NCBI RefSeq assembly: GCF_014297465.1
Contig: NZ_JACORT010000002.1
Location: forward strand, 124,001 to 188,000
Source of the DNA: Ramlibacter cellulosilyticus
GTDB lineage: Bacteria > Pseudomonadota > Gammaproteobacteria > Burkholderiales > Burkholderiaceae_C
Reading direction: 5' to 3'
DNA: 64,000 nt
The notes beneath the pieces are model-generated. The model was not told where the DNA came from and made no database searches. It was given only the letters and a program-made list of their open reading frames with translations. Shown in pieces: positions 27,188 to 33,846 of this stretch. The position numbers were made by a program, and so were the translations under genes. The number at the start of each line of letters is the position of its first letter. Position 1 is the first letter of the stretch.

Positions 27188-27439
27188 CGGAGATCTCCTT
27201 GGTTGCGAATGCAGGAAGGATAGGAACGCGCGCGGCGGATCACGAGGCGACAAAGGCCGGCTTGCATGTGGGATGCATCGGGCCAGCGGCAGGGCAACGG
27301 GGTGTGAGTTGGGATGCAGATCGATGCAGCAAAGTCTCTGCTGCCCGGGGCAGGTACCACGAAATGATGATGGTCTTGGCGCGGGGAACCCGTCGCGGAG
27401 GCCATGATGGCGAGCTCCGCATCGCCCTGGAGAGCCTGC

Positions 27440-28798
27440 ATGCGCAAGGGGAAGCTTCTCTGCTGGTTGCAACTCGTGACGGCCGCCGTGCTGCTGGCAG
27501 GCTGCGCGACGCCACTGCGCCAGGGCGGTGAGCCGCTGGCCGCGTGGGTGCAGGCGATGCCCGAGGCGCGGATGCAGGCGCGCATCGTGATGGCGGCGGG
27601 CGATGCGTGTCCCGGGCTGGTGGTGGACGGGCGCACCCTGGCGTCGTCGCTGCGGGCCCGCGGTGCGCCTTCGTCGGCGCAACCCGTGTTCGACATGACC
27701 GTGTGCGAGGCGATGCTGCCGACTGGCGCCGCGCACGTGCAGCTCGGCGTCCGGCAACTCCCCGTGCCGAACGCATCGCCGCGCCGCATCGTCGTGCTCG
27801 GCGACACCGGCTGCCGCACCGGCGCGGGCCAGCGATGCGACGACCCGCTGGACTGGCCGTTCGCCCGCATCGCGGCCGCCGCCGCGGCGATGCGGCCGGA
27901 CCTCGTCATCCACGTCGGCGACTACCACTACCGCGAGCAACCCTGCCCCGCCGGCGCGGCGGGCTGCCCCGGCACCCCCATGGGCTACGGCTGGGACGTG
28001 TGGCGGGCCGACTTCTTCGCACCGGCGGCGCCCCTGCTCGCAGCCGCGCCCTGGGTCTTCGTGCGCGGCAACCACGAGGAATGCACGCGCGCCGGCCAGG
28101 GCTGGCACCGGCTGCTGGTGCCGCAGCGGTACGACGACGCGGCCAATTGCGACGACCGCCAGCCGCGGGGCGCAGGCGACTTCACTGCACCGTACGCCGT
28201 GCCGCTCGGCCCCGCGCTGCAGCTCGTCGTGTTCGACTCCGGCACGGCGGGTGACATGGGCCTGCATGCGCAGCAACCCGGTGACGCCCGTGCGCTCGAC
28301 GTCTACCTCGCGCAGGCGCGATCCGCATCCGAGCTGGCCGCGCGCGCGCCGACCTGGTTCGTGAGCCACCATCCGGTGTTCGGGTACGCGCCGAATCCCG
28401 GCAAGCCGCCCCATGCGGGGAATGCTTCGCTGCAGGAGGTGCTGCGGGCGGTGAACGGCGACGCGTACTACCCACCCTCGGTGCAGCTGGGGCTGCACGG
28501 GCACGTCCACCTGTTCGAGGCGCTGACGTTCACGTCCGGGCATCCGCCTGCGATCGTGGCGGGGCATGGCGGCGTGCGGCTGGATGCGGACCTGCCGCAG
28601 CCGGCGAGTGGCTGGCCCGCGGCCGCGCCGGGCGTGACCCTCGGTCCCGTGCGGCATGCGCGGGAGTTCGGCTTCCTGCTGCTGGAGGCACGCGCAGACG
28701 CGTGGAGCGCGACCGCGTATCGCACGGATGGCCACGTGATGCAGGTGTGCGCCGTCGGGCCGGGCAAGGTGCTGGCATGCGACGGAGCCGCGCGCTGA
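27440..28798 (+). CDS. Metallophosphoesterase lipoprotein
   Basis: A 452-residue calcineurin-like phosphoesterase. The N-terminus MRKGKLLCWLQLVTAAVLLA leads into the lipobox LLAGC, suggesting outer-membrane or periplasmic anchoring. The metal-binding motifs are all visible: VVLGDTGC, VIHVGDYHYRE, VRGNHEEC, VSHHPVF and LGLHGHVHLFE. Several extra cysteines are likely disulfide-linked. ATG at 27440 starts the lipoprotein signal; an ATG at 27404 adds 12 residues before it. Substrate unknown; the family includes phosphatases and nucleases. Confidence 0.88.
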   Translation: MRKGKLLCWLQLVTAAVLLAGCATPLRQGGEPLAAWVQAMPEARMQARIVMAAGDACPGLVVDGRTLASSLRARGAPSSAQPVFDMTVCEAMLPTGAAHVQLGVRQLPVPNASPRRIVVLGDTGCRTGAGQRCDDPLDWPFARIAAAAAAMRPDLVIHVGDYHYREQPCPAGAAGCPGTPMGYGWDVWRADFFAPAAPLLAAAPWVFVRGNHEECTRAGQGWHRLLVPQRYDDAANCDDRQPRGAGDFTAPYAVPLGPALQLVVFDSGTAGDMGLHAQQPGDARALDVYLAQARSASELAARAPTWFVSHHPVFGYAPNPGKPPHAGNASLQEVLRAVNGDAYYPPSVQLGLHGHVHLFEALTFTSGHPPAIVAGHGGVRLDADLPQPASGWPAAAPGVTLGPVRHAREFGFLLLEARADAWSATAYRTDGHVMQVCAVGPGKVLACDGAAR

Positions 28799-28811
28799 AA
28801 AGACCTGGGAC

Positions 28812-29186
28812 TCAGCGCGCCGGCGCGGCACCGGTGCCTGCCAGCGCATCGTCCAGGCACTGTTGTTCGGCGCTGGCCCGTGCAACGTTCAGCGGGCGCG
28901 CGCGCTCGTCCGGCAGCGTGCACTCGGTGGAATCCTCGGCTTCCCCCGCAGCCGCCGCGGCGCTGCAGGCGCTGGCCCAGTGGACGTCGTGGATGATCGC
29001 GACGTTCTCCCGGCACCACTCCAGCGCGGTGCGGGCCTGCGTACCCGCTGCGGGCAGCGCCTGCCGCGCCGCAGGAGCGACGGCCGCCGGCGCTGGCCCC
29101 AAGCGGCTGCCGAGCAGCCCATGCAGCGCAGCCACCCCCACCAGCAGGATCGCTGCCGCCGTGGCGGGGTCGTGCCGGATGCGCAT
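28812..29186 (-). CDS. Membrane-anchored hypothetical protein
   Basis: A 124-residue product with an N-terminal hydrophobic segment (AAAILLVGVAALHGLLG) and an Ala-rich stalk, then a Cys-containing domain (LEWCRENVAIIHDVHWASAC, TECTLPDERARPLNVARA, EQQCLDDAL). Four cysteines suggest disulfides outside the cytoplasm. It converges on the phosphoesterase lipoprotein gene (14 nt between stops) and diverges from the HTH gene. No family recognised. Confidence 0.6.
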   Translation of the reverse strand: MRIRHDPATAAAILLVGVAALHGLLGSRLGPAPAAVAPAARQALPAAGTQARTALEWCRENVAIIHDVHWASACSAAAAAGEAEDSTECTLPDERARPLNVARASAEQQCLDDALAGTGAAPAR

Positions 29187-29271
29187 GCGTACACCTGCAG
29201 CCGTCGTGCGGCCATGGTACTGCGATCGGCGCCGCACGGGTTCCCCCCGCCCACCAGCGACAATCCCCGGC

Positions 29272-29538
29272 ATGCCCCAAGGCAAGCGCATCTCCCCCGA
29301 CCTCCCCGCCCCCGTCCTCGAAGCGATCCGCGCCATGGGCACCGCCGCCCGGTCCGCCCGCACCCGTGCCGGCGAAGGCCAGGCCGCCGCGGCCGAGCGC
29401 CTGGGCGTGCACGTGCAGACCATCGGCCGCATCGAAGCCGGTGAACCCGGTGTCGCGATCGGGCACGTGCTCGGCCTGCTGCACGCCTACGGCGTGACCG
29501 TGGACCTGCAGCAGCAACCGGCGGCCGGCGCGCCATGA
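29272..29538 (+). CDS. XRE-type HTH regulator
   Basis: An 88-residue DNA-binding protein of the Xre/HipB-like class. The HTH is RTRAGEGQAAAAERLGVHVQ then TIGRIEAGEPGVAIGHVLGLL, the standard helix 2-helix 3 pattern. ATG at 29272 gives the full domain. The next gene, a DEDDh exonuclease, overlaps its stop by ATGA, so the two are translationally coupled. It may autoregulate the pair; HipB-like proteins can also be antitoxins, but no toxin is recognisable here. Confidence 0.8.
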   Translation: MPQGKRISPDLPAPVLEAIRAMGTAARSARTRAGEGQAAAAERLGVHVQTIGRIEAGEPGVAIGHVLGLLHAYGVTVDLQQQPAAGAP

Positions 29539-30194
29539 GCGTCGTCGGCGTCATCGACTTCGAGACGACCGGGCTGTCGCCGGCCATGGGCGACCGCGCG
29601 ACCGAGGTCGCCATCGTCCTTCTCGACGGTGCGCAGGTCGTCGGCCGCTTCCAGTCGCTGATGAATGCGGGCGTGCGCATCTCGCCCTTCATCGAGCAAT
29701 ACACCGGCATCAGCAACGAGATGATCCGCGCGGCGCCGCCCGCCGAGGACGTCATGGCCGAGGCGGCGCGCTTCGTGCGGGGCGTGCCGCTCGTGGCGCA
29801 CAACGCATCGTTCGACCAGCGCTTCTGGTCGGCGGAGCTGGACCGCCTGGGGCCGGACGCCAGCCGGGACCACCCTTTCGCCTGCACGATGCTGCTGTCG
29901 CGCCGGCTTTACCCGCAGGCGGGCAGCTACCGCCTGCAATCCCTCGCTTCCTTCCACGCCTTGCCCCCGGCCGGCCGCGCCCACCGTGCCATGGCCGACG
30001 CCGAGGTGGCCGCTGCGCTGCTGTCACGCATCCGGCAGGACATCCAGCGGGAGTACGAAGTGGACGCGGCGCCGCACGCGCTGCTGGTCAGGCTGCAGCG
30101 CACGCAGCGCAAGGCGCTGCCGAAGGCGATCCAGGCTTATTTCTCTTCGGCCCTCCCGGCGAGCCGTCAACCCGACCACGAGAACGGCGCGTAG
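29535..30194 (+). CDS. DnaQ-like 3'-5' exonuclease
   Basis: A 219-residue DEDDh-family exonuclease. ExoI is seen as VIDFETTGLSPAMGD (Asp and Glu), ExoII as VAHNASFDQRFW (Asp), and ExoIII as HRAMADAEVAAALL (His and Asp). This is the PolC/epsilon-type arrangement without a polymerase domain, so probably a repair or RNA-processing nuclease. Its start overlaps the HTH gene by 4 nt, and its end overlaps the opposite-strand DUF1326 gene by 28 nt. Confidence 0.9.
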   Translation: MSVVGVIDFETTGLSPAMGDRATEVAIVLLDGAQVVGRFQSLMNAGVRISPFIEQYTGISNEMIRAAPPAEDVMAEAARFVRGVPLVAHNASFDQRFWSAELDRLGPDASRDHPFACTMLLSRRLYPQAGSYRLQSLASFHALPPAGRAHRAMADAEVAAALLSRIRQDIQREYEVDAAPHALLVRLQRTQRKALPKAIQAYFSSALPASRQPDHENGA

Positions 30195-30772
30195 TGCCCG
30201 TTGCGCGTGCCGCTGTCGTCGCGCCACTGGATGCCGAACACGTTGAACATGCTGCGCACGGCCTTCGCCAGCGCGAGGCGCGCGTTGACCGGGTGCGAGG
30301 CATGGTCGAGGGCGAGCGGGCGGCCTTCCATGTTGAGCACGCCTTCGCACGTCTCGTCGATGAGGTCGCCGGCGCGGGCCGTCCACTTCTCGCCCTCGCG
30401 CGTGACCGTCACCTTCGCCCGCTCCACGCCCGCGAACTTGCCCACCAGCGGCGCCAGCGCAGCCATCGGCCCGCCGGCCGCGCCGCTGGCGATGGCGGTG
30501 ATCGCCTGCACCTGCGCGTCGTCGGCGGAGGAATCCACGATCAGGCCGACGGTCATGTCGCCCTTGCCCATCGGCCCTTTCGATTCGAGGATGGTGATGA
30601 AGGCGATGCCGTCCAGCGACACGCCGTCCTTGCTGCCCTTCTCGATCTGCATCCCGAGGGCGGCCTTGCAGTTGCCTTCCGTCGGCGTGCCCTGGAGGTT
30701 GGTGACGATGCAGGGGCACAGGAACGTGCAGTTGCACGTCTCCATGTACTGACCGGAGATCTGCCAGGCCAT
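30167..30772 (-). CDS. DUF1326 domain protein
   Basis: A 201-residue cytoplasmic protein with the DUF1326 hallmark at its N-terminus, QYMETCNCTFLCPC, four cysteines in ten residues suited to metal binding. The rest is an alpha/beta domain (ALGMQIEKGSKDGVSL, GKGDMTVGLIVDSSAD). It diverges from a DUF2182 gene 105 nt away; these two families are frequent neighbours in bacterial genomes, suggesting a common, perhaps metal-related, function. The role has not been demonstrated in anything I can see. Confidence 0.88.
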   Translation of the reverse strand: MAWQISGQYMETCNCTFLCPCIVTNLQGTPTEGNCKAALGMQIEKGSKDGVSLDGIAFITILESKGPMGKGDMTVGLIVDSSADDAQVQAITAIASGAAGGPMAALAPLVGKFAGVERAKVTVTREGEKWTARAGDLIDETCEGVLNMEGRPLALDHASHPVNARLALAKAVRSMFNVFGIQWRDDSGTRNGHYAPFSWSG

Positions 30773-30877
30773 GGGAGCCCTCCTGACGTGAAGTGGACGG
30801 TACCGCTCAGGATAGCCCGCGCGTCCCGACTTTCAAGCCGGTTGACATGCACGGCCGCTGCGTGGATGGTTCCGCCC

Positions 30878-31618
30878 ATGCATGGAATCGCGCGCCCTCT
30901 CGCCACCACCGGCCTGGCCGTCGCCGTGGCGCTGGCCGCGTGGGCGCTGCTGGCATGGATGGCGCTGGACATGGGGCACCCGCTGGTGCAGCTCACCATG
31001 CCCGGCGCGCCGGACTGGTCGCCGGCCAACGTGGCGGCCATCTTCGCGATGTGGTCCGTGATGATGGCGGCGATGATGCTGCCGTCGGCGCTGCCCATGC
31101 TGCTCGCGTTCGCGCGGATGGAGGAGCAGCCAGGCCAGGCCGGCCGCGCGCGCGCCTTCGAGGCGGCGTACCTGGCGGTGTGGGTGGGGTTCAGCGCGCT
31201 GGCGACCGGGCTGCAGTGGGTGCTGCAGTGGATGGACTGGGTGGACCCCATGATCGTCAGCACCTCGAAGGAACTGAACGCGGGGCTGCTGCTCATCGCC
31301 GGGGCCTACCAGTTCTCGCCGCTCAAGCGCGTGTGCCTGGCGCGGTGCAGGACGCCCGCCGCGTTCCTCGTGGGGGAGTGGCGGCCGCACGTGCGGGGCG
31401 CGTGGGTCATGGGGCTGCGGCACGGCGCCATGTGCGTGGGCTGCTGCTGGGCGCTGATGGCCCTGCTCTTCGTCGGCGGCGTGATGAACATCGCGTGGGT
31501 GGCCGCTCTCGCGGTGGCGGTGGCCGTCGAGAAGATGGTGCCGGGCGGCGAGCGCGTGGCGATGGTGCTCGGCCTGGCGCTGATCGCCGGCGGACTCTCC
31601 CGGATGTTCTTCTCCTGA
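30878..31618 (+). CDS. DUF2182 integral membrane protein
   Basis: A 246-residue inner-membrane protein with about seven hydrophobic segments. DUF2182 features are visible: MWSVMMAAMMLPSALPML (Met-rich), YQFSPLKRVCLARCRTP and GLRHGAMCVGCCWALM. The conserved Met and Cys residues in membrane helices suit a soft-metal ligand set such as copper. ATG at 30878 is used; an in-frame ATG lies 12 nt upstream. Divergent from DUF1326; a joint metal-handling role is inference. Confidence 0.87.
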   Translation: MHGIARPLATTGLAVAVALAAWALLAWMALDMGHPLVQLTMPGAPDWSPANVAAIFAMWSVMMAAMMLPSALPMLLAFARMEEQPGQAGRARAFEAAYLAVWVGFSALATGLQWVLQWMDWVDPMIVSTSKELNAGLLLIAGAYQFSPLKRVCLARCRTPAAFLVGEWRPHVRGAWVMGLRHGAMCVGCCWALMALLFVGGVMNIAWVAALAVAVAVEKMVPGGERVAMVLGLALIAGGLSRMFFS

Positions 31619-31773
31619 CGCAACATCCTCGGGCCTCCTCGCAGTGCCTTTGCAGAGTCAACCCCGCCGCACACGCCAGCGCGGCCTCCTCCTACGAGAG
31701 CGCTCCGGCGTGTTCAGAGTGCGTTCATCCACCGCGGCCTAAGCTGTCCTCATCGTCAAATCAGGAGATATCG

Positions 31774-32520
31774 ATGAGACACATTCTTCGCAGCAAGGTG
31801 GCCCTGGCCGTGTTGGCGCTCGCGCCGATGGGTGCGGCCCTGGTCGCACAACCTGCGTCCGCGCAGACGTACCAGTACCGTGTCGCCGAGAGCACGCAGG
31901 GCACGGTGCGGAGCCTGGCGATCAGCTCGGATGCGGGCCTGCGCCCCGGCGCGACGCTGCGCCTGCACGTCCAGGCGACCCCGGGCGCGCGCTGGGCCAA
32001 CGTGTCGCTGGGCGACGACGTGCGCGTGGCGCTGCGCGAGCGCGCCCCGGGCGATTACGTCGGCACCCACGTGATCCGCCGCGGCGACCGGATCGACCCG
32101 ACGGACCGCATGATGGTGCGCGCGGGCTGGAGCGAACGTCCCGTCGCGATGGCGTTCGACTACCCGGCGTCGCTCCGCACCGCGGACATGGGCGCCGGCC
32201 CCGCCGCGGGCCCGGTCGAGGTGCGCGCCTTCACCATGTGGCCGCGCAACCCGGACCGCCTCGACCCCGGCCAGGTGGTGCGCTTCCGCGTCGACGGCAC
32301 GCCGGGCGCCCGCGCCTGGGTGGAAGTCCCCGGGGTGGTGCGCGGCATGCGGCTCGACGAGGAGCGGCCGGGCTCCTACGTGGGCAGCTACACGATCCGC
32401 CGCCAGGACGACACCGATGCGTTCCGGGACGCGCGCGTCGTGCTGCGCAGCGGCGACGAGCGCGCGACCGCGCGCCTGAGCCGCGAGCGCGGCAACTACG
32501 GCTACGGGTACGGGCGGTAA
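31774..32520 (+). CDS. Exported protein with two beta-sandwich-like repeats
   Basis: A 248-residue exported protein. After the signal peptide (MRHILRSKVALAVLALAPMG..) there are two related modules of about 90 residues. In module 1: GLRPGATLRLHVQATPGARW, then GDYVGTHVIRRGDRIDPTD. In module 2: LDPGQVVRFRVDGTPGARAW, then GSYVGSYTIRRQDDTDAF. The matching PG..L.....TPGARA and YVG...IRR..D blocks prove an internal duplication. The C-terminus is Gly/Tyr-rich. ATG at 31774 has CAGGAGA upstream. Function unknown; surface or periplasmic adhesion-like folds are possible. Confidence 0.78.
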   Translation: MRHILRSKVALAVLALAPMGAALVAQPASAQTYQYRVAESTQGTVRSLAISSDAGLRPGATLRLHVQATPGARWANVSLGDDVRVALRERAPGDYVGTHVIRRGDRIDPTDRMMVRAGWSERPVAMAFDYPASLRTADMGAGPAAGPVEVRAFTMWPRNPDRLDPGQVVRFRVDGTPGARAWVEVPGVVRGMRLDEERPGSYVGSYTIRRQDDTDAFRDARVVLRSGDERATARLSRERGNYGYGYGR

Positions 32521-32589
32521 GCGTCGACCACGTACAGGGTGCCGCTGCAGGCGGCGCGGCACCCTGCTCGCCACGGGACGCGACTCGCG

Positions 32590-32652
32590 CCGGCCCACGT
32601 CCCGGAAACATTTGTCGAACGGCTCCTCCGGCGCCTTTCTTCCTCGCGCCGC
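32590..32652 (+). pseudogene. Relic matching the 3' end of the YbjN-like gene
   Basis: This stretch reads AHVPETFVERLLRR and then a Ser/Arg tail. At DNA level it aligns with 38760-38824, which encodes ARVPETFVDRLLQR at the C-terminus of the YbjN-like protein. The two copies share most of about 60 bases, including CCGGAAAC and CCTCGCGCC. It has no start of its own and is probably a leftover of a duplicated gene end. Confidence 0.5.
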
Positions 32653-32703
32653 CGCGCTGATCTCCGCGCGGGCTCGGATAATCGCAGCCTCGAGGAGACC
32701 CCC

Positions 32704-33846
32704 GTGAAGTTCCTGCACACCGCCGACTGGCAGATCGGCCGCCTTCATTCCCAGTTCGACGCGGGCGACGCCGCGGAACTGGCGAACGGCCGCATCGAAT
32801 CGGTCCGCCGGATCGCCGCGCTCGCCACCGGGCACGCCGTGGACGCGGTGCTGGTCGCGGGCGACGTGTTCGACAGCCAGACGCCGCGCGAGAAGACCGT
32901 CGTGCGCCTGTTCGAAGCGCTGGCCGGCTACGACGGGCCCTGGCTCCTGCTGCCCGGCAACCACGATGCGGCCCTGGCCGAATCGGTCTGGCAGCTGGCG
33001 CAGCGCCTGGGTGCGGTGCCTCCGAACGCCATCCTCTGCCTGCGGCCGGAAGTCGTGGAAGTCACCGGCCGCGGCGGCTCCCGCTTCGCCGTGCTCCCTG
33101 CGCCCCTGACCCAGCGCCACACCCACACCGACCTCACCGACTGGTTCGACCAGGCCGCCACGTCCGAAGGCCTGCTGCGGATCGGCCTGGCGCACGGCAG
33201 CGTGGCCGGCATCCTGCCGGAGGACGTCGATTCGCCCAACCCGATCGCCGCCGGCCGCGCGGCGCGGGCGCGCCTGGACTACCTCGCGCTCGGCGACTGG
33301 CACGGCCGCAAGCAGGTGGACGATCGCACCTGGTACAGCGGCACGCACGAGCCCGAGCGCTTCCGCGACAACGATCCGGGGCACGTGCTGCTGGTGGAAA
33401 TCGACGCACCGGGCACCCTGCCGCGCGTCAGCTCCATCGCGAGCGCCCGCTACCGCTGGCTGCAACTGCGCCTGGACGTCACGGGGGAAGCGGACGTCGA
33501 ACAAGCCCTGGAGCAGCTCGCGGCGATCGATGCATCCACCGTCGCCGACGTCGTGCTCGGTGGCACGTGCGACCTGGCCGCCCAGGCGCGGCTGCAGGCG
33601 GCGCTGGAGGCTGCCGAACGCAACGCCGCCGCTTTCACCGCCAGGCAGCACGACCTGCGGCTCGCGCCGACCGAAGCCGACCTGCAGGCCCTGCATGCCG
33701 ACGGTTTCGTCGGCGAGGCGGTGAAGGAACTGAGGACGCAGCTGGAGGGCCCGCAGGCGGAGCTGGCGCGCGAAGCGCTGCTGCAGCTCGCCCGCATCCA
33801 GCGCAGCGCCCATGCCGGCGCGTCCGCGCAGGGAGCGGCCGCATGA
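32704..33846 (+). CDS. SbcD/YhaO-like DNA-repair exonuclease subunit
   Basis: A 380-residue Mre11-family metallophosphoesterase. Seen in order: FLHTADWQIGR (metal-binding Asp/His), VLVAGDVFDSQTP, LLLPGNHDAA, GLAHGSV and ALGDWHGRKQV, the full nuclease motif set. The C-terminal part is helical and would cap the active site. GTG at 32704 has GAGGAGA upstream. Its stop overlaps the SbcC-like start by ATGA, so the two form one complex that processes DNA ends. Confidence 0.86.
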   Translation: MKFLHTADWQIGRLHSQFDAGDAAELANGRIESVRRIAALATGHAVDAVLVAGDVFDSQTPREKTVVRLFEALAGYDGPWLLLPGNHDAALAESVWQLAQRLGAVPPNAILCLRPEVVEVTGRGGSRFAVLPAPLTQRHTHTDLTDWFDQAATSEGLLRIGLAHGSVAGILPEDVDSPNPIAAGRAARARLDYLALGDWHGRKQVDDRTWYSGTHEPERFRDNDPGHVLLVEIDAPGTLPRVSSIASARYRWLQLRLDVTGEADVEQALEQLAAIDASTVADVVLGGTCDLAAQARLQAALEAAERNAAAFTARQHDLRLAPTEADLQALHADGFVGEAVKELRTQLEGPQAELAREALLQLARIQRSAHAGASAQGAAA

